Made by a program: the position numbers and the translations under genes. From NCBI GenBank assembly GCA_963781265.1, contig CAWAFH010000018.1, positions 124,001-188,000 of the forward strand: a DNA stretch of 64,000 nt. The letters are read 5' to 3'. Each line of letters begins with the position of its first letter. Positions within the stretch are counted from its first letter, which is position 1. Shown here piece by piece: positions 53,080-61,053 of this stretch. This DNA is from WHSW01 sp963781265. Its GTDB lineage: Bacteria > Actinomycetota > Thermoleophilia > Solirubrobacterales > 70-9. The notes beneath the pieces were generated by a model that saw only the letters and a list, made by a program, of their open reading frames with translations, was not told the origin of the DNA and did no database searches.

Positions 53080-54002
53080 CAGCGCACCGTCCCGGTCATC
53101 AGGTCGGTGAGCGCGCTGTCGCCGCCGCGGTCACGGGTCAGCCGCTTCATCAGGCGCCAGCCGGCGAACACCGCGATCACCTGGGCGAGCGCGATCACGG
53201 TCGAGACCGCGTTCACCATCGGCAGGTTCTCCGACTGGCGCAGGATCGAGAAGACCCAGACCGGGAAGGTCTGCTCGAAGCCGCCGGTGAAGAACGAGAC
53301 CTCGAAGTTGTTGAACGACCAGGCGAACGCGAAGATCGCGGCGGCGGCAAGCGATGGCGCGATCTGGGGCAGGACGACGTGGCGGAGCATCTGCATCTGC
53401 GAAGCGCCGAGGTCGATCGCCGCCTCCTCGACCGAGCGCGGGAAGCGCACCAGACCGGCGGAGATGATCGCGACGACGAGCGGGAAGGTGACGACGAGCT
53501 GCATCAGCCCGACCGTGGTCAGCGAGAGCGGGATCCCGACCTGGCTGAAGAAGATCAGGCCGGCCACGCCGACGATCAGCCACGGGACGACGAGCACCGA
53601 GCCGTGCAGGCCCGCGATCGCGCCGCGCCCGGGAAACCGCAGGCGGGTCAGCCCCCAGGCGGCGAGCGTGCCGAGGACGAGCGAGCCGATCGTGACCAGC
53701 GAGGCGACCAGCAGCGAGTTGAGGATCGCCTCCTTGGCCTCGGTCGAGTCCCAGGCCGCTTCGTACCAGCGGGTCGTGAAGCCCTCCCAGGGCAGCGAGA
53801 TGATCGAGGAGTCGTTGAACGAGAACAGGGCCAGCATCAGCACCGGCCCGAACAGGATCACGAGGGCGAACGCCATCACCAGCACGCTCGCGATCCCCGG
53901 CATGCGGCGGCGGATCCTGATTCCGAGGCTCGGCCGGTTTCGGGGCGGGGCGCCCTTGTCGGCGTCGATCTGGACCGGGACGGGGTAGGTCGTGGAGCTC
54001 AT
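53079..54002 (-). CDS. ABC transporter permease, PotC-type
   Basis: 307 aa, six membrane segments after a basic N-terminal tail; EAA loop EEAAIDLGASQMQMLRHVVL. Pairs with the PotB-type permease. ATGA overlap with the binding-protein gene. Confidence 0.92.
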   Translation of the reverse strand: MSSTTYPVPVQIDADKGAPPRNRPSLGIRIRRRMPGIASVLVMAFALVILFGPVLMLALFSFNDSSIISLPWEGFTTRWYEAAWDSTEAKEAILNSLLVASLVTIGSLVLGTLAAWGLTRLRFPGRGAIAGLHGSVLVVPWLIVGVAGLIFFSQVGIPLSLTTVGLMQLVVTFPLVVAIISAGLVRFPRSVEEAAIDLGASQMQMLRHVVLPQIAPSLAAAAIFAFAWSFNNFEVSFFTGGFEQTFPVWVFSILRQSENLPMVNAVSTVIALAQVIAVFAGWRLMKRLTRDRGGDSALTDLMTGTVR

Positions 54003-55081
54003 CCCGCCGCCACCTCCTGCCACGCGCGGTCGTAGAGCTCGACCGAGGACGGCTGCGTCTCGGGGATCGCCGTGTCGAGCGTGTTCGGGTCGGCGGTCTC
54101 GCGATACTCCGCCGCCATCAGCGGCAGCGCCTTCGGGTTCATGACCACGAAGCCGCTCTCGCCGCCGATCGCCTGCGCTGCGGCCGACGTGTAGTAGTTG
54201 ATCAGCTTGTAGGCGGCGTCGATGTTCTGGGCGCCGGAGGTGATCCCGAGCCCGCAGACCCAGGAGAGCACGCCCTCCTTCGGCGCGATCCACTCGGCCG
54301 GGACCCCGTCGCGGATCATCGACTCGGTCGTCCCGCGGCCGCCGTCGGCGATCACGACCTCGCCCGACTTGAAGTCGTTGACCATCGAGGCGTCGGACTC
54401 GGCGAAGTCGCGGAACTGGTCGCGATGGTCGACCAGGTACTCCTTCACCTGGTCGATCTGGTCCGGGCTCAGGTCCATCGGGTTGTCCATCCCGAGCGCC
54501 ATCGCGGTGACGCCGATCGCGGTGAGCGGGGTCGACTCCATCGCGGCCCGGCCCGCGTACTGGGGGTCGAACAGGTCGGTGTAGGAGTCGATCTGGCTCG
54601 GATCGACCTCGTCGGTGTTGACGATGATCCCGTGCGGGCCCGCCGACGCGGGCGCGAACAGCACCTTGCCGGCCTCGTTGCGGATCTCGTCGGAATCGGA
54701 GAGCTTGAGCTGGTCGAAGTCCTTGATCCCGGCCGGGTCGAGCGGGCGGATCAGGCCGCGGACGAGCAGCGGCTGCATCTCGTCGGCGCAGACCTCCACC
54801 ACGTCGGCGTCGAAGCCGCCGGCCAGCTTGGCCGCCGCGGCCTTGTTCGAGTTGAAGCTCGCGGTCGCCAGCTCGAGGTCCGGGTTCTGCTCGCGGAACG
54901 GGTCGAGGAGCTCGTCGGTGACCGTGTCGCCGTACGCGAAGAAGCGCAGCGTGCCGGTCGCCGGGGCGTCCGGGTCCTTGGGGGGCGGCGCGACGGAGGT
55001 GTCGCCCGAGTCCTGCCCGCAACCGACCGCCACCACGCAGGCGGCGACCGCGGTCGCGACGAGGACGCGGGCGCGCCTCAC
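53999..55081 (-). CDS. Spermidine/putrescine-type ABC substrate-binding lipoprotein (operon copy)
   Basis: 360 aa. Lipobox VAVGC, GTLRFFAYGDTVTDELLDPF, KLAGGFDADVVEVCADEMQP, WVCGLGITSGAQNIDAAYKL. The Cys pair (VCADE and WVCGL) is shared with the paralogue at 45613. Substrate specificity unknown; the class includes polyamine, 2-aminoethylphosphonate and other amine importers. GTG start overlaps the ATPase stop (GTGA). Confidence 0.9.
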   Translation of the reverse strand: MRRARVLVATAVAACVVAVGCGQDSGDTSVAPPPKDPDAPATGTLRFFAYGDTVTDELLDPFREQNPDLELATASFNSNKAAAAKLAGGFDADVVEVCADEMQPLLVRGLIRPLDPAGIKDFDQLKLSDSDEIRNEAGKVLFAPASAGPHGIIVNTDEVDPSQIDSYTDLFDPQYAGRAAMESTPLTAIGVTAMALGMDNPMDLSPDQIDQVKEYLVDHRDQFRDFAESDASMVNDFKSGEVVIADGGRGTTESMIRDGVPAEWIAPKEGVLSWVCGLGITSGAQNIDAAYKLINYYTSAAAQAIGGESGFVVMNPKALPLMAAEYRETADPNTLDTAIPETQPSSVELYDRAWQEVAAG

Positions 55082-56172
55082 CCGGCGCCCTCCTGCGGCT
55101 CGTCCTCGAGCACGAGGCTGTGGCGGGCGTGCCAGCTCAAGACGATGCTCTCGCCCGGCTCGGGGGCCGGGCGCTCGTCGTCGTTGAGCGCGTGGACGAT
55201 CAGCCGCTCCCCGGTGACGATCTCGACCACGGTCTGCGAGAGCGAGCCGAGGTAGACATGTTCGACCACGGTGCCGCCGACTTGCGAGCCGCCGTTCGCG
55301 CGCTCGGCGCCGATCCGGATCTTCTCCGGGCGCACGGTGATCCGGCACTCCACGCCGGCCCCGGCCTCGGGGGCGACGATTCGCATCCCCTCGCCGAGCT
55401 CCATCACGATGAGCCCGTCGGCGCGGCTGGTCGCGCTCAGGCTGAGGTTGTTGGAGGTGCCGATGAAGTCGGCGACGAAGGCGGTCGCGGGCCGTTCGTA
55501 GAGGGCCTTCGGGGCGTCGACCTGCTGGACGACGCCGCCGTCCATGACCGCGATGCGGTCGGACATCGTCAGCGCCTCCTCCTGGTCGTGGGTGACGTAG
55601 ACGAAGGTCGTGCCGGTGCTCTGCTGGATCCGCTTCAGCTCGAGCTGCATCTCGCGGCGCAGCTTCAGGTCGAGGGCCCCGAGCGGCTCGTCGAGCAGCA
55701 GCGCCGCCGGCCGGTTGACCAGTGCCCGCGCGAGCGCCACGCGCTGGCGCTGGCCGCCCGAGAGGGCGGCCGGGCGACGATCTTCGTAGCCGGCCAGGCG
55801 CACCACCTGGAGCATCTCCGCGACCCTCGAGGCGAGCTCGGAGCGCTCGACCCGCTTCAGCTTGAGGCCAAAGGCGACGTTCTCGGCGACGGTCATGTGC
55901 GGGAACAGGGCGTAGTCCTGGAACACCATGTTGACGTTGCGCTTCTTCGGCGAGACCCAGGTGACGTCTTCGCCGTCGAGCAGGACGCGACCCGAGTCCG
56001 CCTCCTCGAAGCCGGCGATCACGCGCAGCGTGGTCGTCTTGCCGCAGCCGCTGGGGCCGAGCATCGAGAAGAACTCTCCCGCCGGGATCTCCAGGGTGAC
56101 GTCGTTCACGGCGCGCACGTCACCGAAGTCCTTGGTCAACCGCTCGACCACGATCATGGGCCGCTCGCTCAT
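55078..56172 (-). CDS. ABC transporter ATP-binding protein, PotA-type
   Basis: 364 aa. Walker A GPSGCGKTTT, Q-loop NMVFQDYALFP, signature LSGGQRQRVALARAL, Walker B LLLDEPLGALD, switch His VTHDQEEA, then a TOBE domain (RPEKIRIGA). Energises import by the two permeases downstream. The ATG at 56172 has AAGAGG only 2 nt away; an in-frame ATG lies at 56157. A 7-bp stem-loop precedes it. Confidence 0.94.
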   Translation of the reverse strand: MSERPMIVVERLTKDFGDVRAVNDVTLEIPAGEFFSMLGPSGCGKTTTLRVIAGFEEADSGRVLLDGEDVTWVSPKKRNVNMVFQDYALFPHMTVAENVAFGLKLKRVERSELASRVAEMLQVVRLAGYEDRRPAALSGGQRQRVALARALVNRPAALLLDEPLGALDLKLRREMQLELKRIQQSTGTTFVYVTHDQEEALTMSDRIAVMDGGVVQQVDAPKALYERPATAFVADFIGTSNNLSLSATSRADGLIVMELGEGMRIVAPEAGAGVECRITVRPEKIRIGAERANGGSQVGGTVVEHVYLGSLSQTVVEIVTGERLIVHALNDDERPAPEPGESIVLSWHARHSLVLEDEPQEGAG

Positions 56173-56180
56173 GACCTCTT

Positions 56181-56204
56181 GATCGCGCTTCGCCTCACGC
56201 GATC
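56181..56204. promoter_or_regulatory. Stem-loop between the glycerate kinase and PotA-type genes
   Basis: GATCGCG (56181-56187) pairs perfectly with CGCGATC (56198-56204), 10-nt loop. It lies in the only sizeable gap of the upper operon (55 bp) and could be an attenuator, processing site or transcript-stability element (inference). Confidence 0.35.
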
Positions 56205-56227
56205 CCTCCTTGTTCGTGGCTCCGCGC

Positions 56228-57628
56228 TCATTGCGCCTCCTTGATCACGATCGTGAACAGGTCGTTGACGTTGGTGCCGGTCGGCCCGGTGACGAGCGCG
56301 TCCTCGAGCGCGGCCAGGGCCACCTGCGAGCGATGCTCGAGCAGGGCGGCCCGCAGGTCCAGCCCCGCGGCGACGGCGCGCCCGACGGTCGTGCCGTCGA
56401 CGATCGCCCCGGCGTGCTCGGTGCCGCCGTCCGAGCCGTCGGTGTCGACGAACACGGCGGCGACCGGGGCGCCCTCGAGCTCGAGCGCGGCGGCGATCGC
56501 CGCCTCCTGGTTCGGGCCCCCCTCACCGAACCCGGCCTCCGGCGCGAGCGTGACCGTGCTCTCGCCGCCGCAGCCGAGCATCACCGAGCCCGGTCCGAAC
56601 GGGGCGCGATCGGCGGCGCTGTGGCGGGCGAGGTTGGCGAGCAGCTTGCCGACCTGGCGCGCCTCGCCCTCGAGGCTCGTCGAGACGATCACCGGAGTCA
56701 GGCCGAGCTCGATCGAGGCGGTCGCCATCGCATCGCACGCCGTGGTGCCGGTCACGAGGAGGACCGTCTGGATCCGGTCCGGGTCGAGGTCGGGGGACTC
56801 GGAGGCCGATCCCTGGAGGAACTCGCGGATCGACCTCGGCGTCCGGTCCCAGAGGCCGTGGCCGTAGAGGACCGCGATCGCGTCGCCGGCCCGGGTCGAG
56901 TCGGGGACGGTCGGATCGGTGATCGCGTCGATGTGGTCGCCGGCGACGTCCGAGACGGTCAGGTTGATGAGGGTCGCCGGCAGCGCCGCCTTGGCGAGCC
57001 GGCCGCCCTTGAACGCCGAGACGTGCTTGCGGACCGTGTTGACGTCGACGATCCCGATGCCCGAGGACAGCAGCAGCTCGTGCAGGGCGCGCTTCTCGGC
57101 CGGCGAGACCCCGGCCGGCGGGAGGCTCGCGAGCGCCGAGCTGCCGCCGGTGAAGCAGGCGATCACGACGTCGCGCGCGCCGGCCCCGGACGCGATCTCG
57201 AGCAGCCGCTTCGCGGCCGCCCCGCTCGACTCGCTCGGCAGCGGATGGTCGGCGCCGAGCACCTCGATCCGGCCGAGGCGGCCGCGCTCATCGCCGCGGA
57301 CGGCGATCGCCCCGCCGTCGAGGCGGCCCCCGAGAATCCCCTCGAGCGCCGCGGCGATCCCGAGCGAGGCCTTGCCGGCGCCGACGACGAGCACCCGCCC
57401 CTCCGGGTTGAGCTGGTGGCGGACGCCGTCGACCGTCAGCTCGTCACCGACCAGCGAGACCGCTCGCTCGGTCGCCTCGAAGACGTCGCAGGCGGCGAGC
57501 CCGGCCGACGCGATCCGCAGCGCCTCCCGGCGCGCCTCGCGGGCGCCCCGCGAGCAGAGCCCGTCGACCGATTCGAACTGGCTCGGGCGCGGCGGTGCGG
57601 CCGCGGCGGATGGCTCGGCGCCGGGCAA
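56228..57628 (-). CDS. Glycerate 2-kinase (MOFRL/DUF4147 type)
   Basis: 466 aa. Phosphorylates D-glycerate, giving 2-phosphoglycerate. N-terminal domain GRVLVVGAGKASLGIAAAL, FTGGSSALASLPPAGVS, NTVRKHVSAFKGGRLA, SDVAGDHIDAI; C-terminal MOFRL domain with ANVLISGGE-like LGCGGESTVTLA, GGPNQEAAIAAALEL and DTDGSDGGTEHAGA. TTG start 4 bp after the enolase stop. Its product is the normal enolase substrate, so the two genes form a logical pair. Confidence 0.9.
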   Translation of the reverse strand: MPGAEPSAAAAPPRPSQFESVDGLCSRGAREARREALRIASAGLAACDVFEATERAVSLVGDELTVDGVRHQLNPEGRVLVVGAGKASLGIAAALEGILGGRLDGGAIAVRGDERGRLGRIEVLGADHPLPSESSGAAAKRLLEIASGAGARDVVIACFTGGSSALASLPPAGVSPAEKRALHELLLSSGIGIVDVNTVRKHVSAFKGGRLAKAALPATLINLTVSDVAGDHIDAITDPTVPDSTRAGDAIAVLYGHGLWDRTPRSIREFLQGSASESPDLDPDRIQTVLLVTGTTACDAMATASIELGLTPVIVSTSLEGEARQVGKLLANLARHSAADRAPFGPGSVMLGCGGESTVTLAPEAGFGEGGPNQEAAIAAALELEGAPVAAVFVDTDGSDGGTEHAGAIVDGTTVGRAVAAGLDLRAALLEHRSQVALAALEDALVTGPTGTNVNDLFTIVIKEAQ

Positions 57629-57632
57629 CGTC

Positions 57633-58934
57633 CTACGCGGCGACCGCCGGGGCGGCGAGCTCGGAGCCGGGGTAGACGGCGGTGGCGCCGAGCTCCTCGG
57701 AGATCCGGAGCAGCCGGTTGTACTTGGCGGTGCGCTCGCCGCGGACCGGCGCGCCCGTCTTGATCTGACCGGCTCCCAGGGCGACGGCGAGGTCCGCGAT
57801 GATCGGGTCCTCGGTCTCCCCGGAGCGTTCGGAGACGACCACCTTGTAGGCGTTGCGATGGGCGAGGTCGGCGGCGTCGATCGCCTCGGAGAGGGTGCCG
57901 ATCTGGTTCACCTTCCACAGCAGCGCGTTGGCCGCGTCCTCGGCGATCCCCCGGCGCAGCCGCGCCGGGTTGGTGACGAAGAGGTCGTCGCCGACGATCT
58001 GGATCCCGCTCTCCGCCGTCAGCTGCGCGAACCCGGCGAAGTCCTCCTCGTCGAGCGGGTCCTCGATCGTGATCACGTCGAAGTCGCGGATCAGCTCGAG
58101 GTACAGCTCGATCATCGCATCGGTGTCGCGGGTCTCGCCGGCGAGCGCGTACGTCCCTGACTCGCGGTCGTAGTAGTGGGTCGCGGCGCAGTCGAGGCCG
58201 TACCGGAAGCGGCCGTCGTGACCGGCGTTGGCGACGGCCTCGTGCAGCAGGCCGAGCGCCTCCTGCGGGCTCGAGATCGCGGGGGCGTAGCCGCCCTCGT
58301 CACCGGTGTTGAGGGCGCTCTTGCCGTAGCGCTCGAGCAGGATCTCGGCGAGCGCGAGGTTGACCTCGGTCGAGATCTGCAGCGCCTCGAGGATCGAGTC
58401 GGCCCCGACCGGGATCACGATGAACTCCTGGAAGTCGAGGTCGTTGGAGGCGTGCTTGCCGCCGTTGATCAGGTTGACCAGCGGGACCGGCAGCACGTGG
58501 GCGTTGGCGTTCAAAGCCCGGTACAGCGGGATTCCGGCCGCCTGAGCGCGCGCACGCGCGGCGGCGAGCGAGACGCCGAGGATCGCGTTGGCGCCGAGCC
58601 GCGACTTGTCGGGGCTGCCGTCGAGCTCGATCAGCGAGACGTCGAGCGCGCGCTGCTCGGGCAGGGCGCTGCCGACCAGCATCGAGGCGATCTCGCCGGT
58701 GACGTTGCCGACCGCGTCGCGCACGCCGAAGCCGCCGAAGCGGTCGCCGCCGTCGCGCAGCTCGCAGGCCTCGTTCGACCCGGTCGAGCGCCCGGAGGGG
58801 ACGTCGGCGGTGCCGGTCACCCCGCCCTCGAGCTCGACGTCCACCTGGACGGTCGGCAGCCCGCGGCAGTCGAGGACCTCCCTCGCCCTGATCGCCTCGA
58901 TCGTGCGACCGCTCCCGTTACTGGCTTCACTCAC
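57633..58934 (-). CDS. eno: Enolase paralogue with altered active-site residue
   Basis: 433 aa. Metal ligands and catalytic pair are kept: LDCAATHYYD (Asp), IEDPLDEED (Glu), VGDDLFVTN (Asp), GDEGGYAP (Glu base) and LWKVNQIGTLSEA (Lys). But the strictly conserved His of SHRSGE is Glu here (VVSERSGETED, about residue 369), and the mobile loop reads PSGRSTGSNEA where PSGASTGxxEA is standard. This suggests a specialised paralogue and not the housekeeping enzyme. ATGA overlap with the GntR gene. Confidence 0.87.
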   Translation of the reverse strand: MSEASNGSGRTIEAIRAREVLDCRGLPTVQVDVELEGGVTGTADVPSGRSTGSNEACELRDGGDRFGGFGVRDAVGNVTGEIASMLVGSALPEQRALDVSLIELDGSPDKSRLGANAILGVSLAAARARAQAAGIPLYRALNANAHVLPVPLVNLINGGKHASNDLDFQEFIVIPVGADSILEALQISTEVNLALAEILLERYGKSALNTGDEGGYAPAISSPQEALGLLHEAVANAGHDGRFRYGLDCAATHYYDRESGTYALAGETRDTDAMIELYLELIRDFDVITIEDPLDEEDFAGFAQLTAESGIQIVGDDLFVTNPARLRRGIAEDAANALLWKVNQIGTLSEAIDAADLAHRNAYKVVVSERSGETEDPIIADLAVALGAGQIKTGAPVRGERTAKYNRLLRISEELGATAVYPGSELAAPAVAA

Positions 58935-59644
58935 AGGATTACCTCCTCGGCATTCGGCCCGTCGCCGGCTGCGAGGGCGCTACTTAGGTTCTGGACCGCC
59001 TCGCTCAGGTGCTGGCGGAAGAGCTGGTCGGCGCGCTCCGGATCGGCGTCGACGATCGCGGCGAGCAGCGCGGTGTGCTCGTCGGCGACCTCGGACGGAT
59101 GCTCGTAGTGCGGGCGCAGCTGGACCATGCAGAGCTGGATCTCGGCTTGGACCTGGCCGTACGCGCGCGAGAGGCGCGGGCTGGCGGCGGCGTCGATGAT
59201 CGACCGGTGAAATCTCATGTCGGGCTCGACGACCTCGCGCCAGGGGGCGCCGTCGGGAACCGCGGAGAGGTCCTCGACGGCCTGGCGGGCCCCCTCGGGG
59301 ACGCGGCCCTCGCCGATCACGATCCGAACCGCCTCGGTCTCGAGCGCGGTCCGCAGCCTGAAGGTGTCGAGGATGTCGGCCGCCTCGAGGACGGTGACCT
59401 GGACGCCGCGGTGAGGCTCGCGGCGCAGCATCCCCTCGGAGATCAGGATCTGGGTCGCGGCGCGAAACGAGTGGCGCGCGATTCGGAGGCGCTCGGCGAA
59501 CTCGGCCTCGCGCAGGCGGCTGCCCGGCTCGAGCTCACCGTCGAGGATCAGCTCGCGGAGGACGTTCGCGGCCGCGTCGACGGTCGAGACGGTATTCAGG
59601 TGGACGCTGTGGGACGGCGCGGACTCGGATGAAATCGCTTCCAT
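58931..59644 (-). CDS. GntR-family transcriptional regulator, FCD (FadR-like) subfamily
   Basis: 237 aa. Winged-helix DNA-binding domain (about 20-90: LRELILDGELEPGSRLREAEFAERL) and an all-helical FCD ligand domain with metal-type residues (DMRFHRSIIDAA, DEHTALLAAI, FRQHLSEAV). First gene of the ten-gene operon. A near-palindrome identical in 13 of 14 positions to operator site 2 lies 6 bp in front of its ATG, so it probably represses itself and the remote 45.6-kb genes. Confidence 0.9.
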   Translation of the reverse strand: MEAISSESAPSHSVHLNTVSTVDAAANVLRELILDGELEPGSRLREAEFAERLRIARHSFRAATQILISEGMLRREPHRGVQVTVLEAADILDTFRLRTALETEAVRIVIGEGRVPEGARQAVEDLSAVPDGAPWREVVEPDMRFHRSIIDAAASPRLSRAYGQVQAEIQLCMVQLRPHYEHPSEVADEHTALLAAIVDADPERADQLFRQHLSEAVQNLSSALAAGDGPNAEEVIL

Positions 59645-59650
59645 GTGTCA

Positions 59651-59664
59651 CATTCTTCCACAAT
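59651..59664. promoter_or_regulatory. Putative operator in front of the GntR gene (site 3)
   Basis: Minus strand ATTGT-GGA-AGAAT-G; one change from site 2 at 45594-45607. Adjacent to the GntR start codon. Confidence 0.5.
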
Positions 59665-59724
59665 TAGACAAAGAAGGTCTGCGTCATCTTGCCGCCGGGG
59701 TCGGACCGCATACGGATTCCGGGC

Positions 59725-59730
59725 TAGATT
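59725..59730 (+). promoter_or_regulatory. Possible -10 hexamer TAGATT of the SDR gene
   Basis: TAGATT about 43 nt upstream of the SDR ATG; unlike many genes here this one has a leader with a strong ribosome-binding site (AAGGAGG). Confidence 0.3.
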
Positions 59731-59773
59731 GCCGTCCAGAAGGCGGAATTCGCACGATCGGGAAGGAGGTGAG

Positions 59774-60595
59774 ATGAGGTTCGAACAGCGCGGCGTGCTG
59801 GTCACCGGCGGCGCCTCCGGGATCGGACTCGCGATCGCCGGCGAGTTCCTGGCCGAGGGCGCGACGGTGCTGGTGGCCGACCGCGACGGCGCCGGGCTCG
59901 ACGCGCTCGCCGACCGGCTCGGCCCGTCGGACCGCTTGCTCACCACCGAGGTCGACCTCGCCGAGCCCGAGGCGCCGGGCCGCCTCGGCGCCGAGGCCGA
60001 GCGGCGCCTCGGCGGCGTGGACGTGCTCGTCAACAACGCCGGCCTGATGCGCCAGACCCCGGCGCTCGAGATCTCGATCGCCGAGTGGGACGAGCTGTTC
60101 GCGGTCAACCTGCGCGCCGTCTTCTTCCTCACCCAGGCGATCGCCGGGCCGATGGCCGAGCGCGGTCGCGGGGCGGTGGTCTCCGTCGCCTCGGTCAACG
60201 CCTTGCGCACCGAGGCTCCGGAGGCTCACTACAACGCGACCAAGGCCGGCATCGTCTCGGTGATGCGGTCATTCGTGACCGAGCTCAGCCATCGCGGGGT
60301 CCGCTTCAACTGCGTCGCCCCGGGCGAGACGGTCGGCCCCGACGAGGCAGCGACCTACGACGACGCCGACCGGGCCCGCACCCGGGAGTACCTGCGCCGG
60401 GTGCCGCTGCGCCGGGTCGGGCTGCCGGTCGAGATGGCCCGCGTCGTGTGCTTCCTCGCGTCGGAGGATGCCTCGTACGTGAACGGCCAGACGATCGTCG
60501 CCGACGGCGGCGAGCTCGCCGGCGATTGGTACGACACGGCCGCGCGCCCGCCGGTCCCGGACCGCCTGGCGGGCATCGACCCGGAGGCGGGATGA
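59774..60595 (+). CDS. Short-chain dehydrogenase/reductase
   Basis: 273 aa classical SDR. NAD-binding TGGASGIGLAIA with an Asp after beta-2 (ADRDGAG, NAD preference), NNAGLMRQ, Ser in SVASVNAL, HYNATKAG (Tyr and Lys) and a C-terminal FLASEDASYVNGQTIVADGG. AAGGAGG precedes the ATG. Divergent from the GntR operon and co-translated with the Lrp gene (ATGA). Possibly oxidises an alcohol intermediate of the pathway. Confidence 0.9.
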   Translation: MRFEQRGVLVTGGASGIGLAIAGEFLAEGATVLVADRDGAGLDALADRLGPSDRLLTTEVDLAEPEAPGRLGAEAERRLGGVDVLVNNAGLMRQTPALEISIAEWDELFAVNLRAVFFLTQAIAGPMAERGRGAVVSVASVNALRTEAPEAHYNATKAGIVSVMRSFVTELSHRGVRFNCVAPGETVGPDEAATYDDADRARTREYLRRVPLRRVGLPVEMARVVCFLASEDASYVNGQTIVADGGELAGDWYDTAARPPVPDRLAGIDPEAG

Positions 60596-61053
60596 GCGCC
60601 GAGCTCGACGACATCGACCGGCGGATCATCGATCAGCTGCAGGAGGCGGGCCGGCGCCCGTACACCGAGATCGCCCGCGCCGTCGGGATCTCCGAGGGCA
60701 GCGTCCGCCAGCGGGTGGCCTCGCTGACCGAGCGCGGCGTGATCCAGATCGTCGCGGCGACCAGCCCGATCGCCCTCGGGATGATCCAGGCGTTCGTCTC
60801 GGTCCGGCTCGCGGGCGCCGGGCTCGAGCAGGCGGCATCGCGAATCGCCGCGATCGGCGAGGTCGACTACGTCGCGGTCTGCACGGGGCCGACCGACCTG
60901 CTCGTCGGCGCCGTGTGCCGCGACAACCAGCACCTGCTCGAGGTCACGACACAGATTCGCGAGGTGCCCGGGGTCGCGGAGACCGACACCGCGGTGATCC
61001 TCTCCGAGCTCAAGGACTCCTACCGCTGGTCGGAGGCGGTACGCCCGGACTGA
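60592..61053 (+). CDS. Lrp/AsnC-family transcriptional regulator
   Basis: 153 aa. Helix-turn-helix (LDDIDRRIIDQLQEAGRRPY, ISEGSVRQRVASL) and RAM domain (GADYVAVCTGPTDLLVGAV-like VDYVAVCTGPTDLLVG). Such regulators sense amino acids or related amines. Start overlaps the SDR stop. It overlaps the convergent oxidoreductase gene by 34 bp. Confidence 0.9.
   Translation: MSAELDDIDRRIIDQLQEAGRRPYTEIARAVGISEGSVRQRVASLTERGVIQIVAATSPIALGMIQAFVSVRLAGAGLEQAASRIAAIGEVDYVAVCTGPTDLLVGAVCRDNQHLLEVTTQIREVPGVAETDTAVILSELKDSYRWSEAVRPD

Noticed and set aside
49194..59644. 2-aminoethylphosphonate degradation operon
   Set aside because: The importer class and class III fold would fit, but no phosphonatase, phosphonoacetate hydrolase or PbfA/PhnW signature is seen, so the substrate is left open.
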